A stretch of DNA of 49,189 bases from an uncultured Pelagibacteraceae bacterium (GTDB lineage: Bacteria > Pseudomonadota > Alphaproteobacteria > Pelagibacterales > Pelagibacteraceae), in NCBI GenBank assembly GCA_902608845.1, contig CACLPR010000007.1, forward strand, positions 1 to 49,189. Direction: 5' to 3'. A program made the position numbers and the translations under genes. The notes beneath the pieces were generated by a model, which saw only the letters and a list, made by a program, of their open reading frames with translations, had not been told where the DNA came from and made no database searches. Positions within the stretch are counted from its first letter, which is position 1. Each line of letters opens with the position of its first letter. Of the stretch, positions 28,905 to 39,232 are shown in pieces.

Positions 28905-30048
28905 AAGTTTTGCAGGCTTATATTTTTTTCTCCATTAAGTTTGCAGGTGGTACTTCTGACTTAATGTTTAAATTATGCAAAGCTTTAGAAAAAAAGAATA
29001 TTAAAAATACAATTTTGTGTGGTTCTTATAATTTTGATAAAAACCTTTCTTTAAAACTAAAAAAAAACGGAATTTAAAGTTTTTAAATCATATTTAGATA
29101 AGTTTGGTTTTTCAATAACACCTGGGTATATATTTTTTTTACTTAAAGAGCTTAAATCTTTTGATATAGTTCATATGCATGTATTCAGAACATTTCAAAA
29201 TATAATTATTTATTTGTTTTGTAAAATTTATAAAAAAGATTATATAATGGATGCTCATGGGTCAGTTCCTTATTTTACAAAAAAAATTTTTTTAAAAAAG
29301 GCTTTTGATTTTTTAATTGGAAAAAAAATTTTACGTGATGCAAAGTATTTAGTTGCTGAAACAGAGGTAGGGAAAAAAAGAATATTTAGATTTAGATCCA
29401 ACTTTAAATGAACAAAAAATAAAAATTATTTCACCACCCTTTGATACTGATGAATTTAAAAGAGTATTTGAAAAAAATAAATTTAAAAGAGAATATAATA
29501 TCCCTGAAAATAAAAAGATCATTAGTTTTTTAGGAAGAATTCATTATATTAAAGGTGTTGATTTTTTAGTTAAGGGATTTGCGAAACTCATAAATAATTT
29601 AGATAAAGATTATATATTATGTTTAATTGGATCTGATGATGGATATTTGCAAGAAACTAAAAAACTAGTTAAAAAATTAAAAATTGAAGAAAATGTCAAG
29701 TTTATCGGTTTTTTGTCTGGCGATAAAAAAAATGATGCTTTATATGACTCTGATTTAGTCGTTCAACTTTCTAGATTAGAACAAGGAGCGTGGGCTCCCA
29801 TAGAAGCGGTCTTGTGTGAAACTCCTATATTAGTAACAAGAAATACAGGGAGTGGTGAGGATATTAAAAGATTGGATGCAGGTGCATTGGTCAATTTTGA
29901 TGATCTTGAGGAATTTAAAAGAACTGTCGAAGAAATATTTAATAATTATGATTATTGGAAGAAAAAAACGTTAAACGCAAAAAACTATATAATTAAAAAT
30001 CTATCTTTTAATGCAAGAATTAACGAATATATAAATTTATATAAATAA
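28901..30048 (+). pseudogene. GT4-like glycosyltransferase with two +1A frameshifts
   Basis: ATG at 28901 gives MKVLQAYIFFSIKFAGGTSDLMFKLCKALEKKN. Removing one A from A9 (29059..29067) and one from A7 (29373..29379) links ORFs 29175..29411 and 29647..30048 (SFLGRIHYIKGVDFLVKGFA; ARLEQGAWAPIEA-type C-terminus). Confidence 0.82.
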
Positions 30049-30050
30049 AT

Positions 30051-31279
30051 ATGAAAATACTTGTATTAAGCCAATACTTTTGGCCTGAACAATTCATTAT
30101 AAATGAAGTAGCAGAACTTTTAAAAAAAAACAAAAACGAGATAGATATATTCACAGGAAAACCTAATTATCCAGAGGGAAAATTTTACTCAGGGTTTAAC
30201 TTTTTCAATAAAACATTTGATAAATACAAAAACTTTGATTTATTAAGATGTCCCGTAATACCAAGGTACAGAGCATCAAATCTATTGCTAATATTGAACT
30301 ACTTCTCTTTTGTTGTTTTCGGGACTATTTTTATATTTTTTTAATTTTTAAAAGATATGATTATATTTTTGTTTATCAAACCTCCCCAGTAACATCAGCA
30401 ATACCAGCAATACTTTTATCACGTTTAAAAAAAATACCATTAATAATTTGGGTTCAAGATTTGTGGCCAGAAACAATTCAAGGTACTTCTCACATAAAGT
30501 CAAAAAATATTTATAAGTTTATCGGCAGTATATCCAAAAAAATTTACAATAGTGCTGATATTATTTTTACACAATCAAAGTCTATGAAGGACTATTTAAA
30601 AAAAAAACTAAATAAAAAAAAAAATATTTTCTATTTACCAAATTTAATTCAAAAAATTATAAAACCAAATAATTCAAGCACTTTTAGAAAAAAACTCGGT
30701 TTAGATAAAACTATTAATATTATGTTTGCTGGAAATTTGGGAGACGCTCAAAATTTAAAACTTATTATTAATATCGCTAAAAAGTTTAAAAACAAAAATT
30801 TGAAATTTTTAATAGTAGGCACAGGATCTAAATTTAATTATTTAAAAAAATTAAAAAAAAAAAATAAGTTAGATAATATTATTCTATTTGGGCATAAAAA
30901 ATTAAAACAAATGCCTTTATATTTTTCACTAGCTGATTTTATGCTTATAACATTAAAAAATAAAAAAGTATTTTCAATTACTGTTCCAAACAAATTAATT
31001 GCTTATATGGCTGCTTCCAAGCCAATAATATCATTTGTAAATGGAGAAGCATCAAGTATAGTTAAAGATGCAAAATGTGGATATTACATTAACAATTACA
31101 CATTTAAATCAATTAACAACATTTTAAATAAAGTCTTAAAATTAAAAAAATCTGGTTTAAAAAACTTTAGTACTAATGCTAAAAATTACCACAAAAAAAA
31201 TTATAATCATAAAATATTTTATAAAAGATTTTTATCAGGTATAAAAACATATGAAAATTCTAAAACAAATTTATTCTGA
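30051..31279 (+). pseudogene. GT4 glycosyltransferase, WbuB-like (L-FucNAc transferase family), one -1T frameshift
   Basis: ORF 30051..30344 (MKILVLSQYFWPEQFIINEVAELL...GKPNYPEGKFYSG) and the later part of 30248..31279. Adding one T to T7 (30336..30342) gives GTIFIFFLIFKRYDYIFVYQTSPVTSAIPA. Confidence 0.82.
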
Positions 31280-32813
31280 GTTAATAAAAGATTTACATTT
31301 AATTATAAAATTTTTTTTTTTTTTACCAAAAATAAAAAATTCTAATTCTAAAAAGTTAATATTAATAAATAACCAATATCACGAGGATTTTTCTTGGTTA
31401 AATTACATATTAGGAAATATTTTAAAAAAAAGAGGCTATAATGTAAAATTTCTTGTTTGCTCAGGAAATCAGTATTGTGAGAGAATGACTTATTCAATCA
31501 AAAAACCTAATTGTCAAATTTGCAAAATAAGTAATTTAATTAAAATTAAATCCTTTGGTCATGAATACATTATCCCTCAAGAAATAAAAAAACAAAGTGA
31601 ATTGAATTTTGAGGATTTCAGTAAAAATAAATTTAAAATTCTTAAACTAGATGGAATTGATTATGCCTCAAACTTTAATGCGAGTTTTCTTCATTATTTT
31701 AAAGGAAAGTTAAAGGATATAAAATCAAATGTAAAAGTTATTAAAAAATTATACATAACCACCTTAAAAACTGCTCTTTCAATTTCAAAAATAATTGAAA
31801 AATTAAAACCTGTGAAAATTGTAACTATTAATGGCAAAAATATACAAACAGGTATTTTGTATAAACAAGCAATTCAAAAAAATATAGACTGTTATACATG
31901 GGATATATTCAATCAAGGTTTTAAGACTATGTTTTCTAAAAATGAAATAGCTCATGAACAAAATATATCTCAATCATTATGGAATAAACTTAAGAATTCA
32001 GAATTATATGATAAAGAAAAAAAAATAATTGAAAGTTATATGCACCTTCAGTCTAAAAGTCTTAATACACCTTGGAAATATTACGATGAAAATGTTATAG
32101 AAAAGAAAGATATTGTTTTAAAAAATTTAAAATTAGATTTAAAAAATGAAACAATATCAATATTTCCAAATACTGATTGGGACTCCACTAACATTGGTTT
32201 AAATGATTCATATGAAGATCCATTTGATTTCATCGAAAAAATTGTGAAATTTGCTCACGATAATAATAATTACAATGTAGTTATAAGATGTCACCCAGCT
32301 GAAAAAAAAGTTAATTTTCATCAAAGATCGTCAAGACCTCTAGACCAATTCATAAAAGAAGAGTACGCAAAGTTTATAAAAAATAATCTTTTTCTAGTTG
32401 AAGCAAACTCCAATATTTCAAGTTATACTTTAGCAAATATTTCTAACCATAGAATTGTATATACTTCCACATTGGGTTTAGAATTTAGTTATATGCGACT
32501 TAAAACATTAGTAGCAGGCAAAGCCTTTTATAAATATAGAGGGTTTACACAAGATATTATATCCCATGATAATTTCATCGAAATGATCAAAAATGGATAC
32601 AATAAAAGTCTTAATAATGATGAGTTTAGTTTATTAGAAAAATTTATATATATATCTAAATTTAGAAAATTATTTAATTTAGATTACTTTAATGATGCGA
32701 AAATTACAAATATTACAATTAATGAGTTAAGCAAAATAGATAACAATAAAATATACAATAATATTGCTGATTATATTATGGATAAAAGAAATTATTTGGA
32801 TTTAGATAAATGA
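31251..32813 (+). CDS. Capsule/surface polysaccharide biosynthesis protein, probable GT-B-like
   Basis: 520 aa; VSIFPNTDWDST-like segment, YNVVIRCHPAEKK, IVYTSTLGLEFSYMRLKTLVAGKAFYKYRGFT resemble capsule-synthesis family C-terminal regions. Confidence 0.6.
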   Translation: MKILKQIYSELIKDLHLIIKFFFFLPKIKNSNSKKLILINNQYHEDFSWLNYILGNILKKRGYNVKFLVCSGNQYCERMTYSIKKPNCQICKISNLIKIKSFGHEYIIPQEIKKQSELNFEDFSKNKFKILKLDGIDYASNFNASFLHYFKGKLKDIKSNVKVIKKLYITTLKTALSISKIIEKLKPVKIVTINGKNIQTGILYKQAIQKNIDCYTWDIFNQGFKTMFSKNEIAHEQNISQSLWNKLKNSELYDKEKKIIESYMHLQSKSLNTPWKYYDENVIEKKDIVLKNLKLDLKNETISIFPNTDWDSTNIGLNDSYEDPFDFIEKIVKFAHDNNNYNVVIRCHPAEKKVNFHQRSSRPLDQFIKEEYAKFIKNNLFLVEANSNISSYTLANISNHRIVYTSTLGLEFSYMRLKTLVAGKAFYKYRGFTQDIISHDNFIEMIKNGYNKSLNNDEFSLLEKFIYISKFRKLFNLDYFNDAKITNITINELSKIDNNKIYNNIADYIMDKRNYLDLDK

Positions 32814-33652
32814 AAAAAATATTGATTTTAGGCGTCTCAAGTATGATAGGCCATCAATTATATAAATATTTAATAAAAAACAAAATTAAAGTTTTTGGAA
32901 CAGCGAGAAGTAAAAAAAATAAAAAAAATATTTATTATTATGATCCAATAAACAATTACAATGACATAAATAAAATTATCAATAAAGTAAAACCAAGCTG
33001 TATTATTAACACAATTGGAGTCATAAAGTATAGAGAGCAAATAAATAATATAGAAAATACTTTTTTTTTAAATTCAATACTTCCTCATAAATTAGCCAAA
33101 ACTTCAAATGTGAATAAAATTAAACTAATCCAACTAAGTACAGATTGTGTTTTTTCTGGTGATAAAGGAAACTACTTAGAAACAGATATACCTGATGCTG
33201 AAGATACTTATGGTGTCTCAAAAAAACTAGGTGAAATAAATTATCCTAATTGTTTAACCTTAAGAACTAGCTTTATTGGTTATGAGTTAAGAAATAAAAC
33301 TGGTCTATTTGAGTGGATACTTAATTACAAAAAAAAAAGGGTATACGGTTTCAAAAAGGCATTTTATAATGGTTTTACAACATTCGAGCTATCTAAAATT
33401 ATTTACAAATTAATTAAGCATAATATTCCAATTGATGGTCTTTATAATTTATCATCTTATAAAATTAGCAAATATGATTTATTAGATTTGATTATAAATC
33501 ACTTTGATCTTCCAATAAAATTACTAAAAAATAACGTTTTTTACTGTGATAGAACTTTAAATTCAAAAAGATTTTTTAAAAAAATAAAATATAAGGTGCC
33601 AAATTGGGATAAAATGATATCAGATATGAGATATTTAAAAAATGATATTTAA
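32810..33652 (+). CDS. RmlD-like NAD(P)-dependent sugar reductase (FnlB/CapF SDR-part-like)
   Basis: KKILILGVSSMIGHQLYKYL; LIQLSTDCVFSGDKGNYLE; YGVSKKLGE; upstream of CapE/FnlA- and CapG/FnlC-like genes. Confidence 0.8.
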   Translation: MKKILILGVSSMIGHQLYKYLIKNKIKVFGTARSKKNKKNIYYYDPINNYNDINKIINKVKPSCIINTIGVIKYREQINNIENTFFLNSILPHKLAKTSNVNKIKLIQLSTDCVFSGDKGNYLETDIPDAEDTYGVSKKLGEINYPNCLTLRTSFIGYELRNKTGLFEWILNYKKKRVYGFKKAFYNGFTTFELSKIIYKLIKHNIPIDGLYNLSSYKISKYDLLDLIINHFDLPIKLLKNNVFYCDRTLNSKRFFKKIKYKVPNWDKMISDMRYLKNDI

Positions 33653-34706
33653 AAATAAAACTATTTTGGTAACTGGTGGTACAGGATCTCTTGGACAGAG
33701 ACTTATTGAACGTATCTTAACTAATGAAATGGGCCAACCGAAAAAAATAATAGTTTTTTCAAGAGATGAAAGTAAACAACATGACATGCGTGTTAAATGG
33801 CTTAACACCTCAAAAAAATCGGACAGTATAATTTTTAACAATTTTAAAAGATTATTAGAGTTTAGAATTGGCGATATTAGAAACTATGATGATATATTAT
33901 CTAGTTTAAAAGGTACTGATATTGTCGTAAACGCAGCAGCATTAAAACATGTACCTGTCTGCGAATATTTTCCTGAGCAAGCACTATTAACAAATTGTTT
34001 TGGGTCTATTAATTTAATTAAATGTATTCATGATCATGATTTAAAAATTCATACTGTTGTTGGAATTAGTACAGATAAAGCTTCATCGCCTATTAATGTC
34101 ATGGGGATGACTAAAGCTATTCAAGAAAGAATTTTAATAGCCTCAAATATATTTCTAAAAAAAACAAAAATTTTAAATGTAAGATACGGTAATGTAATCG
34201 CTTCAAGAGGTTCGGTTATTCCTTTGTTTGCACACCAAATTGAAAACAATAAAAATTTAACCTTGACCGATAAACGCATGACAAGATTTTTGTTAAATCT
34301 TGATCAAGCTGTTGATACAATTTTCTTTGCAATTAAATATGGTAAATCAGGAGATACCATAGTACCCAAAGCTCCATCTTGCAAAGTAGAGGATTTAGCT
34401 AAAGTTCTTTCTAAAAATAAAAAATATAATGGAAAAATAAAAGTTATTGGTAGCAGACCAGGAGAAAAAATTCATGAAGTAATGGTAACAGAGGAAGAGG
34501 CACAAATTTGTTACAAATTGAAAAATTATTTTAAAATAGCACCAATGTTACCTGAATTGTCTTCTAATGAAAAATTAATGAAAATTAAAGATAAATATTC
34601 ATCTGAAAAACCCCTACTTAATTTAAAACAAGTAGAAAAATTACTGATTACAAATAAAATAATTGATAAAAATTATAATATCTTATTAAATAAATTACCA
34701 AGTTAA
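33642..34706 (+). CDS. UDP-GlcNAc 4,6-dehydratase/epimerase (CapE/FnlA-like)
   Basis: ILVTGGTGSLGQRLIERIL; VFSRDESKQHDMR; AALKHVPVCEYFP; MTRFLLNLDQAVD. Confidence 0.9.
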   Translation: MIFKNKTILVTGGTGSLGQRLIERILTNEMGQPKKIIVFSRDESKQHDMRVKWLNTSKKSDSIIFNNFKRLLEFRIGDIRNYDDILSSLKGTDIVVNAAALKHVPVCEYFPEQALLTNCFGSINLIKCIHDHDLKIHTVVGISTDKASSPINVMGMTKAIQERILIASNIFLKKTKILNVRYGNVIASRGSVIPLFAHQIENNKNLTLTDKRMTRFLLNLDQAVDTIFFAIKYGKSGDTIVPKAPSCKVEDLAKVLSKNKKYNGKIKVIGSRPGEKIHEVMVTEEEAQICYKLKNYFKIAPMLPELSSNEKLMKIKDKYSSEKPLLNLKQVEKLLITNKIIDKNYNILLNKLPS

Positions 34707-35828
34707 ATGAATTTTGTTACCATCGTAGGCACCCGACCTGAATTAATTAAATTATCAAAAATAATACCACTTTTAGATAAGTATTTTAACCATACCTTAA
34801 TACACACAGGACAAAATTTTGATTATGAATTAAATGAAATTTTTTTTAAAGATTTGAAAATTAGAAAACCAGATTATTTTTTAAATATTAAATCAGAAAC
34901 AGTTTTAGGTTCAATAGGAAAATTATTTATTTCGTTAGATAAATTACTAGATAAAATAAAACCTGACGCATCTCTTATTTATGGAGATACAAACAGCTGT
35001 CTGTCAGCAATAGCTTTAAAGAAAAAAAAAATTCCAATTTTTCATTTAGAAGCAGGTAATAGAAGTTTTGATGAAAATGTGCCTGAGGAAGTGAATAGGA
35101 GATTAATTGACCATATAAGTGATGTTAATTTAGTACTTACAGAACACGCAAGAAGATATTTAATAGGCGAGGGTATTAGACAGGATTTAATAATTAAGGT
35201 TGGCTCATGTATGAAAGATGTTCTCTCATCTAACCTCTTTAAAATAAAAAGATCTAAGATCCTTGAAAAATTAAAACTAAAAAGAAAAAATTTTTTTTTA
35301 TTTAGTTTTCATAGAGAAGAAAATGTAGATGATAAGTTAAGGTTAAAAGAAATAATTAGTTGTATTAAAAAAATTAGCAAAAATTATAAAAAAAAATGTA
35401 TAATTTCAACTCATCCAAGAACCAAAATAAGATTAAATAAACTAAAGTTGCTTAAAAGTGATAAAAATATAATTTTTTCAAAACCATTAGGTTTTTTTGA
35501 TTATAACAATTTGCAAGTTAATTCTTTCTGTACTTTGTCCGATAGTGGAACCATTACTGAAGAGTCTGATCTATTAAATTTTCCTGCATTAACTATTAGA
35601 GACTCTCATGAGAGACCAGAGGGTATGGACGCTGGGACACTTGTCATGACAGGAATTGAATATGATAGAATTATTAAATCCATTAAACTCGTCACGGATA
35701 ATAAAAATTTTACTAAGAGGGATAAGGTGGTAGATTATAACTCTAATAATACATCTCTAAAAGTACTAAAGATTATTTTAAGCTATACTGACATTGTAAA
35801 TAGGAGAATTTGGTTTAAAAATAGTTAA
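34707..35828 (+). CDS. UDP-N-acetylglucosamine 2-epimerase family (FnlC/CapG/WecB-like)
   Basis: VGTRPELIKLSKIIPLL; LIHTGQNFDYELNEIFF; HLEAGNRSFDENVPEEVNRRLIDHISDVNLVLTEHARRYL; SDSGTITEES. Confidence 0.92.
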   Translation: MNFVTIVGTRPELIKLSKIIPLLDKYFNHTLIHTGQNFDYELNEIFFKDLKIRKPDYFLNIKSETVLGSIGKLFISLDKLLDKIKPDASLIYGDTNSCLSAIALKKKKIPIFHLEAGNRSFDENVPEEVNRRLIDHISDVNLVLTEHARRYLIGEGIRQDLIIKVGSCMKDVLSSNLFKIKRSKILEKLKLKRKNFFLFSFHREENVDDKLRLKEIISCIKKISKNYKKKCIISTHPRTKIRLNKLKLLKSDKNIIFSKPLGFFDYNNLQVNSFCTLSDSGTITEESDLLNFPALTIRDSHERPEGMDAGTLVMTGIEYDRIIKSIKLVTDNKNFTKRDKVVDYNSNNTSLKVLKIILSYTDIVNRRIWFKNS

Positions 35829-36898
35829 TGTTTCAATATTTTCTATTATTTTTTTTTATAAACACTTTTATAATTTTTATAGTATCAAAATTTAACACAA
35901 AAAATTTATTCTTGGATAGAATTGATAAAAAACATGCTATTCATGATTTGAAAGTTTTTAAATTAGGTGGTCTATTAGTATTTTTTAATCTTATAATATT
36001 TATTTTTTTAGAGCTTTATACTCTACCAAGCAATCTATTTAATTTTTTTATTTTTGCATTAGCTGTATCTTCGATTGGGATTTTTGAGGATTATAAATCT
36101 ACCGACAAATTTACATGGAGATTATTTTTAATATTAATAATTTCTACATATTTTGTAATGAGTAATAACTTTTTTATAAACAATTTAAATCTTGGCTTAA
36201 ATTTAGTTGATAACCTCTATAATAATAATAATTATATTAAGATCTTAGTAACTATATTCTGTATAAATACTGTCATACATAGTTTTAATTTTATTGATGG
36301 TGTAAATGGCAATCTTAATATCTATATTCTATCCATTTTAACCTCAATATTTATAGTTCTTAATTCAGAAAAAATATTTATTTATGAATTCAAAATTATT
36401 TTTGAAATTATTTTATATTTAGTTATTTCTCTTTTCTTCTTTAATTATCCAAAACCTTTAATTTTTATGGGTGACGGTGGTGCATATTTTTTTGGTGCAC
36501 TTGTTTCATCTTTCGTTATCTTATTATCTATTAATATTTCTTATGATAAAATTTCTATATGGTATTACGCTAATTTAATGATTTTTCCTTTTACCGAAAT
36601 GTTTATAAGTTTTTTTAGGAGAATATTTTTTAATAAAAAAAAACCTACTTCCGCAGATAATAAACATTTACATCATTTAATCCTAAAAATAATTGAAAAC
36701 AAACTTTTTTTTGTTAACAAAAGTAAAAACATTTTAAATTCTTCTGTAGCTTTAATAATTTTAATTATTTATTTTCCAACAATTTTGTTTTCTACTTTTT
36801 TTTATAATGATGAGATAATACTTAAATATATATTTTATACTTCATTTATATTTTTTATTTTAATATACAATTTTTTACGTAACTTTAAAAATGACTAA
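35828..36898 (+). CDS. Undecaprenyl-phosphate glycosyl-1-phosphate transferase, WecA/WbpL/MraY family
   Basis: Polytopic; SFNFIDGVNGNLNIY, FMGDGGAYFFGALVS, HLHH motifs. Confidence 0.88.
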   Translation: MFQYFLLFFFINTFIIFIVSKFNTKNLFLDRIDKKHAIHDLKVFKLGGLLVFFNLIIFIFLELYTLPSNLFNFFIFALAVSSIGIFEDYKSTDKFTWRLFLILIISTYFVMSNNFFINNLNLGLNLVDNLYNNNNYIKILVTIFCINTVIHSFNFIDGVNGNLNIYILSILTSIFIVLNSEKIFIYEFKIIFEIILYLVISLFFFNYPKPLIFMGDGGAYFFGALVSSFVILLSINISYDKISIWYYANLMIFPFTEMFISFFRRIFFNKKKPTSADNKHLHHLILKIIENKLFFVNKSKNILNSSVALIILIIYFPTILFSTFFYNDEIILKYIFYTSFIFFILIYNFLRNFKND

Positions 36899-38306
36899 TC
36901 AGAATGTATTAAAAAATTTTGTATATTTTTTTCTATTTTTGATACCAATAGGATTTGTTTTTAGTGTTGTAATTATTGAAATGTTATTCCTCTTATTTTT
37001 GATAACATTTTTTTTCTTTAGCTTTAAAAAATATTTTTTTTCTAATGAATTTGAAAAATATTATATTATCTTTTTTTTTATATTTTCATTATATATAGCT
37101 TTAAACGGTTTAATAAATATTGAAAATGATCCACATTTATTAAAAAGTTTTACATTTTTCAGGTATTTTTTATTAATAACATTATTTTTTGTTATTAAAA
37201 AAATTTATAAATTTAAATATTTTTCCTTCGTAAATTTTTTTATTTTTTGTTTGTTTGTTTTATCAATCGATGTACTTATTCAATCTGTATTAGGTTTTAA
37301 TATTTTGGGATACAAAGTTGATAGTGGTTACACATTTTCAAGAATTTCTGGCTTGTTTAAGGATGAGTTTATTCTGGGTTCATTTTTATTTAATTTTTCT
37401 TGGTTGATTTTTATTTTTTTATTTAAAAATAAAAAAAAAAATCAAATTAAAAATATATTAGTTTTGGGATTGTTAATTTGTGCAATTATTTTTACCGGTG
37501 AGAGATCGGCAACTATTAAATTTTTTATGTTTTTTTGTTTAATATTTCTTTTTGTTTCAGAATTGCGATTGATGTTAGCCAAATCATTTTTGGTAGGAAT
37601 TTTAATATTTACCTCTGTTATCTTTATTCAGTTTAATTTCACTTATGAAAATTATTATAAAAAAGCTTCTTTGAAACTTGTAGATAAGAACTCTAAAATT
37701 ACAATAAAAAACGTTTTTGATAGATACTATTTCTTGCCAGTTATTAAAGATCTCAAATTCTTAAAAGTAAATGTCAATAATACTAAAATAAATTTAGAGG
37801 ATAAATCTTTAAATAAAAAAAAGCCTGAATTAAATAAGAATAAAAATCAAATACAAGATTTAAAAATAACAAATCTTGAGATTAAAGATAATAATAAATT
37901 AATTAACCCATTATCAGGACACCTAGATTTATTCGAAAATGCGATATTAATTGCAAAAAATAACATAGTTTTTGGCACAGGCCTAAAAACTTTTAGAAAT
38001 ATGTGTTTTGGAAAAATATATGAATTTTCTAATAGTAACTGCAGCACTCATCCTCATAACTATTATTTAGAAATTATAAGTGAACTTGGAGTAATTGGTA
38101 TTATATTATTTCTAATATTTATTATTCTAATTTTTAATAAAAAATTTATTATTGAGAACAAAAAATATAAAACTTTGCTAATTTTATTTCTTGTTTGTTT
38201 TTTATTTCCGTTTCAAACTACTGGAAGTTTTTTCAATAATTATAACTCATTCATATTTTTTTTTATTTTAAGTAATTATTTTTATTTATCTAATAATAGA
38301 GTCTAA
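36891..38306 (+). CDS. O-antigen ligase family (WaaL/Wzy_C-like) membrane protein
   Basis: Multiple TM; GERSATIKFFM; STHPHNYYLEIISELGVIGIILF Wzy_C/WaaL motif. Confidence 0.85.
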   Translation: MTNQNVLKNFVYFFLFLIPIGFVFSVVIIEMLFLLFLITFFFFSFKKYFFSNEFEKYYIIFFFIFSLYIALNGLINIENDPHLLKSFTFFRYFLLITLFFVIKKIYKFKYFSFVNFFIFCLFVLSIDVLIQSVLGFNILGYKVDSGYTFSRISGLFKDEFILGSFLFNFSWLIFIFLFKNKKKNQIKNILVLGLLICAIIFTGERSATIKFFMFFCLIFLFVSELRLMLAKSFLVGILIFTSVIFIQFNFTYENYYKKASLKLVDKNSKITIKNVFDRYYFLPVIKDLKFLKVNVNNTKINLEDKSLNKKKPELNKNKNQIQDLKITNLEIKDNNKLINPLSGHLDLFENAILIAKNNIVFGTGLKTFRNMCFGKIYEFSNSNCSTHPHNYYLEIISELGVIGIILFLIFIILIFNKKFIIENKKYKTLLILFLVCFLFPFQTTGSFFNNYNSFIFFFILSNYFYLSNNRV

Positions 38307-39202
38307 ATTCTATTTCTAGTATAGTTTCCGAAACCAAAGTTGGCATATCTTGATTGAATATTAACAATTTCTCTTTTTGAGTTATTTGAATAAGGTCTTC
38401 TACCATGCATGAATCTATAATTATCTATCATCATTAAATCATTTTTTTTCCAATTAAAATCTATGGTAATTTTTTTTGCAATATTCTTTATTTCTTTTAA
38501 GATTTGTATAGGTATTCTTTTACTATTACTTAAAGTTCTTGATATTATTTGAGGTTCACTATTTAAATCAATCATGAGATGATTAGCAAAACATAATTTA
38601 TCTGGAATTCTACTTTCTGTAACAGCAAACCTTAAAAGTGAAAATTCAATTTGGCTTTTTCTGTAATTATATTCAGCATCAAAAGTTCCCAAGGAAGACA
38701 AAATCCACTTTTTTTTCTTTTTATTTTGGGCTTTCATTCCTGGAATTGGTATTTTCAATTTATATTTAATTGGATTTTTCAAGAAAAAATTTTTTAAATT
38801 AAAATCAAAAAGTTCCCAAAGTTTCATCCCATCACAAATTGTTGTTTGACCGTCTTTCTCCGCCTCAATTTTACAATAGAACCAAATAATTTCAGGCCTA
38901 TTTGTTGAAAAACTAGTCTCGCTATGTAACTTTATTTCTTTAAATCCTTTATCTACACTTTTAATTTTCTTTGAACCAAATTTATCCTCTCTTCTTGTTG
39001 CATCATTTGAATATTGATAAGTAAATTTATCTGTAAAGTTAAGAAGATTATTTGGGTTAAACTTGCAATTTCTAAAAATTATTAAACCCTTATTTTCAAA
39101 TATTTTTTTGATATTTAAAATATCTTTATTTGAAAATTTATTTTTATTTTCTATTATTATACCATTTCCATTAATCTTATTCGAAAAAGGTTTTGATTCC
39201 AT
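38303..39202 (-). CDS. TauD/TfdA or clavaminate-synthase-like Fe(II)/2OG dioxygenase
   Basis: GLIIFRNCKFNPNN; IKLHSETSFSTNRPEIIWFYC (HxE); DLMMIDNYRFMHGRRPYSN with distal His/Arg. Confidence 0.85.
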   Translation of the reverse strand: MESKPFSNKINGNGIIIENKNKFSNKDILNIKKIFENKGLIIFRNCKFNPNNLLNFTDKFTYQYSNDATRREDKFGSKKIKSVDKGFKEIKLHSETSFSTNRPEIIWFYCKIEAEKDGQTTICDGMKLWELFDFNLKNFFLKNPIKYKLKIPIPGMKAQNKKKKKWILSSLGTFDAEYNYRKSQIEFSLLRFAVTESRIPDKLCFANHLMIDLNSEPQIISRTLSNSKRIPIQILKEIKNIAKKITIDFNWKKNDLMMIDNYRFMHGRRPYSNNSKREIVNIQSRYANFGFGNYTRNRI

Positions 39203-39232
39203 AAATTATTCATATAAATTAAATTTTTTGTA

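Noticed and set aside
28064-30344. Canonical programmed -1 frameshifting as explanation for all broken ORFs
   Set aside because: Four of the five sites here have an extra A and need the opposite shift; no consistent X-XXY-YYZ arrangement or obvious downstream structure.
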